Origin: Zygnema cylindricum
Taxonomy: Eukaryota; Streptophyta; Zygnematophyceae; Zygnematales; Zygnemataceae
Direction: 5' to 3'
Assembly: GCA_037447655.1 (NCBI GenBank)
Contig: JBBHKE010001038.1
Span: forward strand, 223,565-287,564
Length of the DNA stretch: 64,000 nt
The translations under genes and the position numbers were made by a program. This document shows, in pieces, positions 23,319 to 35,522 of this stretch. The first letter of the stretch is position 1. The number at the start of each line of letters is the position of its first letter. Below the pieces are notes generated by a model that ran no database searches, was not told the origin of the DNA, and saw only the letters and a program-made list of their open reading frames with translations.

Positions 23319-26071
23319 TCACTTGCATAGTATGGTTTTTCAGTGTGGCGAGATTGTATGCCCAGATTAATGTGGACTCTATTGTAGTTTCTGGGAAAAA
23401 ACAGGTCGACAGGCTAGAAAGAAAGTATGAGATAAATTTCTGTCGGTTTTTATGTCGTCCGTATTATCTACCTACTTTTCCGTACCTGACCGGTTTTTAA
23501 AAGAATATTGTTTTGGTGCTTGGTGCCTATGAAGGCCCGTCAGGGTTTTGCCACAAAGCACAAGAAATTGTGATTGTGTGGAGAGGCTTTTTCTAGGGAT
23601 TTTCGGCTGGTTAGCGGTCTAAGGAGAGAGAGAGAGGGAAAGGAGAGAGGAGGAGGAGAGAGAGGAAACCTCAAAAGTCCACCTTTTGTATAGGGACCCC
23701 AAGTATTGCGTTCAATCGATTCTAGTAGACGGGGTTTTGGTAAAACTTCTCACGTGGTTGTCGGTTATATGGGAGCCGTTTATTTGTGCCCCCCCAAGAG
23801 GCACTCTTTTTTAGTACAGAAAAGGTATAGGGACCATATTTAATACTTTCTTTTGTAAGGTGGGGAAATCGGTAATCAGTTTTTTTGTGACAGCCTGTAG
23901 CTTTGTGCTACAGCGCCGGTATTAAAAAGGGTACAGTATTGAGAGTTGATGACCAGAGGGTCTAGTTTATTTGCAATAATGGTGAGGGTGAATATGTGAA
24001 GACGACAAGAGACGAACAAAAAAACTGAAGTTGATGATTTGAGAAAAGACCTGGTGAGACAGACAGAGCGAGTGATATTTTCTCGTATTTTACGATTCTC
24101 TCCCAGATAACGACATTCAGGCATGTTAGAACCCTCCCCCCTCGTCACTTTTTTTTTTTTTTTTTTTTAATTTTTGTTTTTTGGGGCTTCACTATGATTG
24201 ACCGCCCTCCCTCCCTTTTGGCCTTGTGAGTATTGTGGAAACGCGGTGATGTCACTCGTTTTAGGGTTTGGCGTGGAACTGAAGGAGGAAAAATTTGAAG
24301 AGCTGGTTTTTTAGGCTGGAATTAGAATGCATTAAAAGGAGGGATGTAGATCACGTACAACGACTAGGCTTAAAAACCTTTTACTGAGCATACTCAGTTT
24401 TACTGTTTGGCAGTCGTTGCTGGTCTCTGTGGTAGTCTAATCCTGAAAACTATCTAGGCTATAACTTCTGGTTTCCATGCTGCAGTTTAGAGATGAGTTG
24501 TTCCAGTTAATCTCAGCCAATCTCATTTAGGCGTGTGTTTTTTGTCGTTGATGACTTGTGGGCTTATCATTGTATTTTACATTATCATTCACTTATAGAT
24601 CTTTGTACAACTTGTGTGGAACTTGCAGTTGGTTTTCATGTTGTGGAATTGATATTGTTTTCAGAATTACGTGCTGGTGAAGGTGAAAATATGATTACTA
24701 GTCAATGACGGACTGCAGTGAATGTGGTTGTTTGTGCCTTTTATTCACAAACTTCTCGAGCATGGAAGGCCCTTTTAAGAATGTTTTAGAATATATTGTT
24801 CAGTATTTCAGTTAGACCAAATGATGGTAGTGTTAGTTAATTCCTGGCTCTTGGAGGCCATGGTAATTCTCTACAAGAAAATTTTCCACACGATGATATA
24901 ATCATCAAGTATATGGGAATAGATTTTAGTAGTCAAAAACGAAACTGAAATTGGGTGAGAAAGTCTTTTACGTGACCAAGGGCATCCAACAAAAGGGCGA
25001 CATCAGCAACAGAAAAGGCTTGTCAAATCCAAAATTGATGGAATCAAATCTAAACAGATTTCAAGAGCTAATGAATCACACGGTTTGGCAGCACTGTCAA
25101 GAGAGTCTAGGAATATGAAGACAATCCTTGACAATAGCACGCAGCTGCAGGTACAATCATGCAACAGCCCTAAAGCTACAGGTAAGTTTCTACTACTTAG
25201 AGAAGTAACCAGAAAGTGGGATCTCTTAAGGAAACCTCCTCTTGAAAGAGCATTGGCTGTTAAGTGCGTAGGAACTCATCCAAAACAGCTCCGAGACAAA
25301 GCAAACATCTCGAAGGGCATCGGAATAAAGTCTTCTATACTGTCTTGTTGTATGTAAACACGCTTTCCAACATGTTGAGCTGGCTAACTAATGACCATAG
25401 TTGAGGCGGCGTTTGCCAAAACAATGTCACCAAATATAGCAAAAGGCACCCGGTCTGAAAACTATGATCATTGCTTAAATGTTGGTAATAATTAGCGGTT
25501 GATAACTTTTCTGGATAAACATTGCAAAATAGTGTGTAAAACTTCAAATGAAGACGTCAAATGGCATGGTATCCGCTGGCCACATCCTCTGCCATATACT
25601 AGTATGCTTGAAGCCTTATTGTTATAGAGATATTTCCCTCAAACAAATAGTGATATGCAGTGTAGTAACACTATCGTTTTGCATCCAACCGGATCTGCAA
25701 GTTTGTGAGCCGGTCGAGGTCATAGTTTTACTCACACTCATATTTTGAGCATATTTACTAGTATTTAGACTACAATGTTTTTCGTACTGTTATTCCATAT
25801 CAACTTAGGTTGAGAGAACCGATATATCTTATGGCTACATTACGCTAGCAAACCAACACAAATTATCTTCCGCCTGAAAAATAGTGGAATCGCTAAAAAT
25901 GTTCTTTTGAAAGCTAAAAATCACTAAAAAAAAGAGTATTCTAAAGGAGTGTCATATACTCAAGGATTCCGAAAATGACCCTAAAACGCCTCTGAGAAAC
26001 CCTTATAAGAAAAACTGAATAGTTAAGAACTCGCGCTCCATGTAAAGCCCTGTAAACAGGCAATGACTGAT
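23319..26071. other. RLCK 3' flank and intergenic DNA
   Basis: The first few hundred bases are probably the RLCK 3' UTR. A GA-rich purine stretch occurs at about 23620-23665 and a T run near 24150-24170. No further gene is recognisable. Confidence 0.4.
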
Positions 26072-26144
26072 TTGGTTGCGCACAGTCACTTACGTCACTT
26101 TGTCAAAAACTGTACGTTTGATACACATTTGTACAAGTAAAGTA

Positions 26145-26645
26145 CACCGCGAATCGTAATTAGAGTAATGAAAAAATTAGAGTACAAAAACTAAAAAATA
26201 AAATTAGAGTAATTAACGCTAATTTATGTGATAGAGCTGTTTCAACTATGAAGTTTACTCTAATTTATTTAAGTACTCTAATTTGGCAAGCTAATATCCT
26301 CTACTGTAAATAAGGTATTCGTACTGAATATGGCAAAATGTACAGTTTATCGTCACTATGACGTTTGAACTACGCGGTTTGTTAAAACAAAGTTACATGA
26401 TAACGGCCTGTATTAAATCATTATTTGTACTTTTTTACTAAATAAAGTACAGTTTTGCACGGTCGGAGGTCGTCAGTACTCCACACTATTTACAACGAAC
26501 CTATATTAGAATTAAAAACGTTAATAAAACTTTACCTTAAATAGAATAATGAAAAAATTAGAATCATTTACTCTATTTCATGTGATAGAGTCGAAATTTC
26601 GAGCCACCGAATTAGAGTAAATTACTCTAATTACGATTCGCGGTG
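26145..26645 (+). mobile_element. TA-target MITE E1 (501 bp)
   Basis: The termini are CACCGCGAATCGTAATTAGA and its exact complement at the right, flanked by TA on both sides (26143-26144, 26646-26647). A TA target with simple TIRs fits Tc1/mariner-derived (Stowaway-like) MITEs, though the TIR is not the classic Stowaway one. It interrupts the left arm of the foldback element. Confidence 0.8.
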
Positions 26646-26965
26646 TACCGTTGAATCTAAATTTGACGGTAACAGCTTTGACTTTCAAAATATTGTTTCA
26701 ACCGCTTAAACTTTTGCCGCGCTTGAGAACGTCGACCGTCATAATAAAATTAGCAATTCACACGGCCGGCGAACGTTTCCGGTAACAAAACTGCGGCAAC
26801 CACATTTAAATAAAAGTGTTGCAGTCAGTCACTTTTTGTCGTTACGTGAGCTCCACGGTGAGAGCACGTTGGATATTAACTTAGCCGCAAAATCGAATTT
26901 CGGTCGTCTAAGCGTTACATTGAATTTAGACACAAATTGAAACGAAACCCCTTTAAAACTGAATT

Positions 26966-27175
26966 ACTGTAAGTCTTGTACGGAAATATTAAAGCGCACG
27001 AAACGAAATAAACTTTCTACACTATAATAAAACGAACCGGCGTACAAATTTCAATTGAAATTAAATGAAAAAAATGCGCGTGAAATCGAGCCACTCTATC
27101 TACGAATCAACATTCTTACATTGACAGCGAAATTTCGTTTCGTGCGTTTTAACATTATCGTACAAGACTTACAGT
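26966..27175. mobile_element. Small inverted-repeat element in the foldback centre (210 bp)
   Basis: ACTGTAAGTCTTGTACG at 26966-26982 is exactly complementary to CGTACAAGACTTACAGT at 27159-27175. The inner sides (GCGCACGAAACGAAA versus TTTCGTTTCGTGCG) continue the pairing with gaps. No coding capacity is seen. Confidence 0.65.
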
Positions 27176-27176
27176 A

Positions 27177-27638
27177 CACCGCGAATCGTAATTAGAGTAA
27201 CGAAAAACTTAGAGTACAAAAATTATAAAAAAAAATAGAGTAATGAATGCTAATTTGTGTGATAGAGCTGTTTCAACTATGAAGTTTACTCTAATTTGGC
27301 ACGCTAATATCCTCTACTGTAAATAAGGAATTCGTACATAATTTGGCAAAACGTACAGTTTATCGTCACTATGATGTTTGCACTACGCGGTTTGTTAAAC
27401 AGCAGTTAAATCATTATTTGTACTTTTTTACTTAATAAAGTACAATTTTGCACGGTCGGAGGTCGTCCGTACTCCACACTATTTAAAACGAACCTATATT
27501 ATAATTAAAAACGCTAATTTAACTTTACCTTAAATAAAATAATGGAAAAATTAGAATCATTTACTCTATTTCATGTGATAGAGTCAAAATTTCGAGCGAC
27601 CGAATTATAGTAATTTACTCTAATTACGATTCGCGGTG
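27177..27638 (+). mobile_element. TA-target MITE E2 (462 bp)
   Basis: This is a close relative of E1 in the same orientation, with the same CACCGCGAATCGTAATTAGAGTAA-type TIR. The left flank is TA; the right flank is now AA, presumably mutated. It abuts the small inverted-repeat element at 26966-27175. Confidence 0.75.
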
Positions 27639-28080
27639 AATAGTACTTCAGTTGGGTTTCGTTTCAATTTGCGTCTAACTTCAATGTAACGCTTAGACGA
27701 CCAAAACTCAATTTTGCGGCTAAGTTAATATCCAACGTGCTCTCACCGTGGAGCTTACGTAACGACAAAAAGTGACTGTCACCAACACCTTTATTTACAT
27801 GTGGTTGCCGCAGTTTTGTTACCGTAAACGTTCGCTGGTCGTGTGAATTGCTAATTTTATTATGACGGTCGACGTTCGCAAGCGCGGCAAAAGCTAAAGT
27901 GGTTGAAACAATATTCGCAAGCTCGGCAAAAGCTTAAGCGGTTGAAACACTATTTTGAAAGTCAAAGTTGTCCAACCGATTGACCGTCAAATTTAGACTC
28001 AACGGTACTTTACTTGTACCAATGTGTACTTCAAAAGTACGTTTTTTGACAAAATGACGTAAGTGACTGTGCACAACCAA

Positions 28081-29626
28081 TACACTCACTGCCATGATCA
28101 ATTCCCCAAAAATAAATGTGAGGTGCGACGTATTTTTCGCCTATATAATAGCGCACAAAAACATATCGAATAAAAAAAGCAACAATGTACCGAAGCGCCA
28201 GAAATCGTGACTATAGGTCTCTAACGATATCCTACAATACAGTAGATGAGTAGATACAAGATTCAAAATAACGACAAAAGAAGTGCGGTAAGTTGTCGAG
28301 GCTGATTTCCCCTGACAGTAGCCATTTGGGTTAGGGTACCGCCCCATGTAGTTGTAACTTATCGTACTTACTTTGGATTTTAGCGTGGATCCGGCGGACC
28401 CGGATTTCAAGTGTCTCTATGAATTGTCTCAAGATTGTTAGTAAAGTTTGTGACGACTGTATACGTCAACAATACCCGTGACAGTTGTCACCGTATACAA
28501 TTTGTCTTTGCCGCACCATATTTTTTCGAAACGTTTTGAAGCGTCACAAGACACATCGTAATTTTTGAAACGGTTTGGCATGTCGCGTGTCGTTACGTGA
28601 CATCGTAGACGTCCAGCCTTGCAGCCATGGCTGTACGACATGCCTTTGCGTAAACCTCGTCTGTCCAGCCGCCATGACTTCGCAAATTTTTCAACTTTGC
28701 ATGAAACCTGCAAAAAAAAAACCGTACAAGGTACTACCGGACAAAACCCAACAACCCTGTACTTTTTTTTCGTCAAAAAATTTTGAAAAAAAATCACACG
28801 TGAAAAATTGTTTTCCTATTGGTGTAAACAGATTTTACTTGGCTTCAAACACATTGCATGTGTTTTATGATAAGTTTGACGATGACGTGATAGTGGGTCG
28901 AAAAAACGCAAGACGACAAATTTTTCGTACATCCTAAGTTAGAGAATGACGCAAATTGTACTATACAAATTTGCAATTTCTTCGTACGGTCGCAGCCTAG
29001 GCAGTACGAAGCTAAGTTTGAAAGGAAAACGATAGAAAAAAACACGAACTTAACCACATGGGGCCATACCCTTGGTGATTTATTTGTGTGAACACGTAAT
29101 AACAAACAAGTAAACACCAAATAATGTTTTCCACGTGGTGCACGTGCATCAGAATCCCCGGATCTTTTTGGGAAATTCTAGTACAGGTAGGGTTCGTTGG
29201 TTTTCTTGCTTGTGGAGTGAAAGGTGTGAAACCCTTTTTCACACCGCAAAATGCCTCGTGCCTTTCACACTTTGCAAAATACCGCCCGGGTACCGCGGAT
29301 TTTTAGGGTCATAGGGTTGTTGGTTGTATTTTTTTTTATATAAAAAAAACACGAAGGAGAAAAAAACCCTAAACATATTTATACTTGCGACGCTCCGCGC
29401 CGCGCGAGGCGTCCTAAAGCGAATTGGAGTGAAAGGAGTGAAAGGCGACGTGGACCCTTTCACACGCGACCTTCTCTCCTAAAAACGCAAGATTAAGTAC
29501 TGTACTCTAATATCATGCAAAACATATCGCATTGGGAGATAGCGATGCCTCGAAGTATTTATAGCGATAGCGATGCCTAGAGAGAAGTTAATAGGTAGTG
29601 TTACCTTTTGGCCACGTCGACGTTAG
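28081..29626. other. Intergenic repeat-like DNA
   Basis: Open frames on both strands overlap (28438-28937) and show no family resemblance. Short duplicated phrases occur, such as GAGTGAAAGG near 29215 and 29415, and GATAGCGATGCCT near 29542 and 29567. A CG-rich palindromic patch (GCGCCGCGCG) is at about 29396. Nothing more can be supported. Confidence 0.4.
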
Positions 29627-29631
29627 GGAAC

Positions 29632-30870
29632 TGAAATTTTATGGGCTCCATTGCCCACAGAATTCGCAGATCCAAAAGAAGCTAATCTAGATAGTGCCGA
29701 CTCTAAGTTGATATAAACCCAAATGAATGATCCCTTGACAATCAAAACCCCAATACACCTTCACCCCAGTGAAGAGAAGACCTTTTGTGTGCTCAGTTCC
29801 ACCACAGAATGCAAAGCTTTAATATGTGTTTTGGACAATATTCCCCACTTTGACTTTCCCACTAAATAAGTGCCACCCTGACACGCAAAGACTCTGACCG
29901 ACTACACCCCTGTGTAGCTTAGACTCACTTGTGTCCGCAGCAAAAAAATCACTGAATTTGCTCACCCGAGCATTAAGTTATGGCTGGTCAAAGATGACCT
30001 TTATAGTTACAAGCTCTCTTAGAGAGAGAGGTACCTAAATATTACTAAGTTTCGGTCTGCCTACTCACGACTACCTACTACTAAACCCTAGTCCAATAGG
30101 AACACAATATAGTACAAGAAGGTACAATGGGCGATGTACTTATTGTACGACCATTGTACGACAAGGTCTACAAGGTGACACCTGTCAAATCGGAAGCCAT
30201 GGTTCCTCCTCCCATCTTCTCCGCTATCAAATAATGTGGCGCCACGTGGCACCGCGTGACGCTATCTGCGTATGCCGCCAAAAGCTCACTTCGCGTGGCG
30301 GCTATAATGCCGGCCGTCCGATCAAAACATATTTTACACGGTTCGGATTCGCGTACATGCAGAAATTGCTCCTTTAGGTTAGTCTGCTGTTAATTAGCTG
30401 TAGCGTTATTGTTTATATATTTATGAAACCCGTCACACGGATTGTTTCGTAAACGCCTTATTGGTTATGGCATACCTCGACAAGTATAAACACAGACCAC
30501 GGTTCAAACATGATATAGAGCAGTTTTTGGTTATTTGTTAGTTTGTTATAACTCTCTATTTCTACAGTTATAAATACCTATTGTACCCCACACATGCCAT
30601 TGTTGACTTTAAGCTATAGGCTAAAGCTAGCGTCTACTATAGGTTGTAGGTGCCAGGATCAAATCCTGGATCATTCAAACACATTTTGGTACAATTTACG
30701 AATTAGCCTATCCTCTTTAGACAGCCATGGCTTTAGCTCTCTCTCTCTGATCTTCAGTGACTGCAACAAGTATGGGGACCGGAGAGAGTTGAGCGAGAAG
30801 CATGTTGCCTTTGTTGACTTACTCTATTTATTTTTCCAATACAGACCTAGAAAATACATAAATTTCAACA
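29632..30870 (-). mobile_element. Solo LTR of copia family A, TSD GGAAC
   Basis: On the minus strand it runs from TGTTGAAATTTATG to TTTCA. The perfect 5-bp repeat GGAAC flanks it at 29627-29631 and 30871-30875. It contains the family stem-loop (about 30732-30797), GCCATGGCT, and the tRNA-like block (30617-30670, on the + strand). No internal retroelement DNA is left. Confidence 0.87.
30617..30670 (+). other. Antisense tRNA-like block in LTR-A, copy B
   Basis: Here AGGCTAAAGCTA is followed by CCAGGATCAAATCCTGG (30654-30670), with an intact 5-bp stem and 7-nt loop. The block is antisense to the LTR, as in the other copies. Confidence 0.5.
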
Positions 30871-31004
30871 GGAACTTTTGTGACAGCGCACAAAGTATTC
30901 GTGGAAACTCAATCTACAATAAAATATCTTTGAGAATCACTCTATGTACCACTACTGTACTTTTGACATGCGGCCAACCATAGTTAAAAAGTAGGCGTTT
31001 TTAT

Positions 31005-31882
31005 AAGTGTTGTGTATCGGCAAGGATTTCTCGATAACTAATATGGGCCTTTTTTCGGGTATTTGATAATCGATATATTGGTACGATATAGCGTTATCCG
31101 TGTTATCGCCGATAAATAACCGATATTAATAGGTTATTATTGGCGATAACACCGATATCAATAACTATCGACGATATGTGCATGGACCGAAAAAAATAAA
31201 TGTACGGCCAGTTCACTCAACTGTACGTGTTATTCCCCCGACGGGCCCTACTCACAACCCCTACCTACTGAGGTGCCTACCAATCAGATCATTTGTACAA
31301 GCCAAAACTACAGTAGCTGACATAAGATATGTACGACTTAGTACGGCTCCAGTTAAAATGATGTACCTTTCACATCCGACACCATGGCTTTGTCCCTTTC
31401 TTCCTTGTGATCCACTAGAAACCTGTCACATGTCAATCCGTCGGCTTTTTTGGCATAAGTCGCCAAAAGAACCATTCCGGGATGCCCGCGCTCACGCTGG
31501 TCGTCCGCTCGTATTTTCTTATTGAAAATCATCCGTTGAATTCCAGCATTGCTCAAAATGTTTTTTTGCGTCTGTTTTACTATGTGTTCGTCGTCTTTTT
31601 TTCCGTTCCATGATCATCAATTTGTCGGTACAATGTCGTACGTCCCCGTAACAATTTTTGTTCAGTTAACTGGCCAAAAAATACTTCAAAGTGCAACGCA
31701 TTTTTTTGTCAAATTTCGTACATTTCCCGTAAAAAAACGTACATTTCCCATAAATTTTCCATTTAGTTTACTGGACAAAAATTACAAAAAATACTGATAT
31801 TTCGGGACCTCTGACCGTTCAATAACCGACAACTATCGATATCGGTGTTATTGCAATATTTTTTTACCGATACACAACACTA
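31005..31882 (+). mobile_element. hAT-like MITE, 8-bp TSD GTTTTTAT
   Basis: Termini AAGTGTTGTGTATCGGCAA and its complement at the right are flanked by a perfect 8-bp repeat GTTTTTAT (30997-31004, 31883-31890). An 8-bp TSD with a YAGTG-type TIR fits hAT elements. The interior is rich in CGATA/TATCG phrases and has no transposase. Confidence 0.82.
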
Positions 31883-31890
31883 GTTTTTAT

Positions 31891-33312
31891 GGTAGGCCTT
31901 TGGTAGGCGCACAAAACTTGACACAAAATTTGCGTAGAGTAGGCATACTGTATGTGTGTGCGTTGTGCACACTCTTGTACGAACGTACAAATCTGACGTA
32001 TGATCATAGTACAGCGCACGCCGCCGGACAAAACTATTTAGCGAACTGACACGGCGTAGGATGATATTGCGCGGGAAAGAAAACCGGGAAAAAAAAACGC
32101 GGACGGGCCATCAAACAAAATTTATACTGTGAATGAACCACGGAAAAAAATGTGTTTTTGCAACCACCAACGGGTAGGTTTTGGTAATATTTTTGGGAGT
32201 GTGGAATATTTTTTCTTTTTATTGTCCCATACTGCGTGGTTGGTCGATTTGAGGCTTTAGTTTCACAAATTGTCGTATCGTAAGTTGTGTTATGGGCATT
32301 TCATGTGATCTTCTTAAATCACTACTTTGATTAGCGACCGCCCGATCGTCCAAATATGACGGATTGAATAAACAGTACCTCAAAACTCAGAAAAAAAAAT
32401 GTCCGAATGTTTTTCAAAATTTAGACATGACATTCAATTCTCTATTGATCGATGTGCAACTCAACCCTGTTACTATTTTTTTTCATTTTGTGACCCATAC
32501 AATATGGGTCTTAAGGTCATATTGTATGTTTTTACATGCAATAAGCATATTGTATGGGCCTACTCTCACCTACTTTTGAACTATGTGGCCAACGGAAAAG
32601 GTAATGTCACTTGCTGTAATTTTTCTTGTAGGACGTGTACTATTCTTTTAACCAAAATGCACCTTGTATAGAAAAAATATCTTGTTGCCAACACGGGTTG
32701 ACACATGATAGTCACCGCGTAAAAATGAAGATGTTTAATATTTGTATTAAGAGAGATTTGTGATATCCGCCTAGAAAAGAACTCACTCAATTTATAGTGA
32801 CTAAGCTAATAAAAAAACGACAATAAAGTTGCCTTGTTCCAATTTAAGGTGGTTTGTTCGCATGGCGTTATGTATCTCACGGTCTATACCCCATCGAAAT
32901 GTATTCACAAATGTTAGTTTAAAGTTGTCAACCTAGTCTCGATGCATTCGAGATGCTATGCCAATGCGCCATGTCGCGAGTGAGGAAAGATGAGTTTTCA
33001 TAGTGTTGGCAAGGACTCTTTTCATTTTGATGCAAAAAAATATAATCCACTAGGGACCAAGAAGACCCATGAATTGAGGATAAGGAGGGAGTCTATACGA
33101 CGCATCACATTTGATTGTTCATCCTGCTTTGCCTCCCATTGTAGCTATTACATATGGAGCGATATTGTGTCTTGCTATTCGCTCCCCAATGTGTGAGCGA
33201 AGGAATGTATGGACGTCTTGCTCATATACACATTGATGTCAAATGCAAGGTGGATTACCAAAAAATTATAACACAACACTACATTGCCCATCTCTATAAG
33301 AGTTGATCACTA
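31891..33312. other. Intergenic DNA without recognised genes
   Basis: AT-rich with short unrelated frames. A phrase (ATATTGTATG/CATACAATAT) repeats three times near 32490-32560 in alternating orientation. No gene or element ends were found. Confidence 0.4.
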
Positions 33313-33770
33313 CTTTGCGAATCTTAATTAGAGTAAATTACTCTAATTTGGTCGCTCGAAATTTCGACTCTATCAAATGAAAGGGTAAATGATTATAATT
33401 TTTTCTTTATTATAATTAAGGTAAAGTTTAATTAGCGTTTTTAATTTTAATATAGGTTCTTTTTAAATAGTGTGGAGTACGGACGACCTCCGACCGTGCA
33501 AAATTGTACTTTATTAATAAAAAAAGTACAAATACTGATTTAATACAGGCCGTTATCATGTAACTGCATTTTAACAAACTGCGTAGTGCAAACGTCATAG
33601 TGACTATAAACTGTACGTTTTGCCAAATTCTGTACGAATACCTTATTTACAGTGGAAGATATTAGCGTGCCAAATTAGAGTACTTAAATAAATTAGAGTA
33701 AACTTCATAGTTGAAATAGCTCTATCACATAAATTAGCGTTAATTACTCTAATTTTATTTTTTAGTTTTT

Positions 33771-34745
33771 TGTAACAGTAAAAGCAGATCGAACTTGTTT
33801 GTAAAGGGGTATTTAGGTGTTATGAATATAGAGTACTAAATTTGGTGGACGTCCGCGAAAGAATCGCGCGATTTAGAGTCCTATTTCAAAAGATATAGCG
33901 ATGGGTGTATTTAGGTGACAGCTAGGGGTCAAAATAATAGGTGGGTAACATTGAAACGGGTTAAGGGTAAAAGTTGTCGCGGAATTTAAGGCGTACGTCT
34001 ATATAAAGTACTAATATTGGTTTTGGTACTTTGTTACCTATTATGGTTCGTTTCGTACGATTTTTAGTATGAAACTTCATAATTCAAATTTGTAAGTTTC
34101 GTAGGTAGTTTCGCAAGTTAAATTCGCGACACACAATCGTGCGAAGACGCGTTTCGATTTGCGTGCACTTTTGCACGTAAATGCTACGTAGTAAAATGTA
34201 GTGTTTGATTGGTTAGTAAATGCTATGAAGTTAGTGGGAGATTTCGCACGCTTTTGCATTCGTCAATCCGAGTCCTTGCTGATCAATGATTGGCCCAGGT
34301 AAAAGCCTGTTCAAACGGAGCTTTGACTCTGGCCTGGCTAGTCCTGGGCGATGATGGATAAATAGTGAAGTGTAAGAGGAGAGTAGACATCTTTTCCTTT
34401 GGAAAACTTTGTGGAAATTTTGGCTGATCTTGGTCCTAAGCGATTAATACCAAATTGGAGGAAAGGCATTTTGCATTGAAATCTCTTACTAACTAAATAG
34501 TGTTTTAGTAGTTAAGAGATAGAATTCTTAAGAGTGGAGGGTAGTGGAAAACATTTTAATAAGAAGGGTGGAGCCACGAGGGCAAGAGACCAAGCTAATG
34601 TTATGTGGACAAAAGCTTCTTCTAATTTAAAGTTTATCCTTATGTGAGTGTTGTCCAATGTGGATGTGTATTTTCCAATGTGTGGAATGTGAGGTTGGGA
34701 CTGTTTATAGTAATGGGATTTTCTGAGGTAGGAAATCCTGTTACA
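33771..34745 (+). repeat. Gypsy 5' LTR
   Basis: Runs TGTAACAG to CTGTTACA, an 8-bp terminal inverted repeat. A TATA box (TATATAAA at about 34000-34007) would serve as promoter. It matches the 3' LTR closely. Confidence 0.92.
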
Positions 34746-34747
34746 TA

Positions 34748-34759
34748 TGGTATCAAAGC
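34748..34759 (+). promoter_or_regulatory. Gypsy primer binding site (initiator tRNA-Met 3' end)
   Basis: TGGTATCAAAGC lies two bases after the 5' LTR and matches the usual plant PBS TGGTATCAGAGC at 11 of 12 positions. Confidence 0.85.
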
Positions 34760-35522
34760 TTTGATTAGAAACCAGGGAGAAGTTTGCTCACCCGAAAATC
34801 AATTGCCGTGACCGGTGAGGGTGCTCTAACCTGTGTCGGTAGAACCACAATGAGAAGTGGTAGGGGATTGGAGGGAAACAAAGTGACCACACTGCTAGCG
34901 GCCGCTGGTTAGATGTGGGGCGTGCTTAGGTCCTAAGGACTCAGGCGGGGTGGGTAGTGTAGCCACCGCTGAAGCTCACTCCAATTACCTAGAGGCCAAA
35001 CAAACTTGCCTTCTCCTAGCAATGATTCATGTGTAGAGGGAGGGCTTGAAGCCATGAAGGGTGAGGATGTGAGGATTATAGGACAAAAGATCTTGATGTA
35101 ATGGGAAATAGGAAATTTGCTAATGAAGGAGAAAGAAAGTGGAGTACTTTACTTCTTCAAGAGCAAAAGAGTCCAGAAATGACTCAAAACTTTTCAAACC
35201 CTAAATTGTTACCTTTGATTGATTTCAATTTTGCTGTTGCAAAATTTATGGTTAAATCTTACCTTTGAGAGCTTTCAATTTTGCTGTTGCAAAATTTGTG
35301 GGGAAATTTTTACCTTTTGTTTCAATGTTGAGAAATGGAAAATTTAAATTTGTACCAACTTACAGTCAATGTCTTTTAATCTCTCAAATCTTGATCTTTT
35401 CAAAGGATTTGTTAAGGAGAAGAAATTTTGGATTCGAGCAATCTGAGGACTTAAAATCTGCAGCAAATTTCTTTGGGAAATTATACTCTATCTTTATTTT
35501 TGCTTGATTTAATTGTGTGATA
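34760..35522 (+). other. Gypsy leader between PBS and gag
   Basis: Untranslated leader with no convincing frame. A short phrase (TTTCAATTTTGCTGTTGCAAAATTT) is repeated at about 35223 and 35274. Confidence 0.55.

Larger units (their letters stand above)
26072..28080. mobile_element. Foldback-type element with long inverted arms
   Basis: The ends TTGGTTGCGCACAGTCACTT and its near complement AAGTGACTGTGCACAACCAA mark inverted arms of about 400 bp. The left arm is 26072-26144 plus 26646-about 26965; the right arm is about 27640-28080 on the other strand. Shared stretches include GTCGACCGTCATAATAAAATTAGC-type and GGATATTAACTTAGCCGC-type segments. The left arm is split by MITE E1, and the centre holds two more inverted-repeat elements. 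No transposase frame is present. A clear TSD was not found, so the superfamily is unassigned. Confidence 0.75.

Noticed and set aside
28438-28937. Overlapping frames of about 120 aa on both strands
   Set aside because: No family resemblance, no splice context, and mutual overlap; likely chance frames in repeat-like DNA.
29365-29380. Telomere-like CCCTAAA unit
   Set aside because: A single unit only, no array.
34077-34259. 60-aa minus-strand frame, repeated at 40867-41049
   Set aside because: Lies in both gypsy LTRs and is conserved only because the LTRs are near identical.
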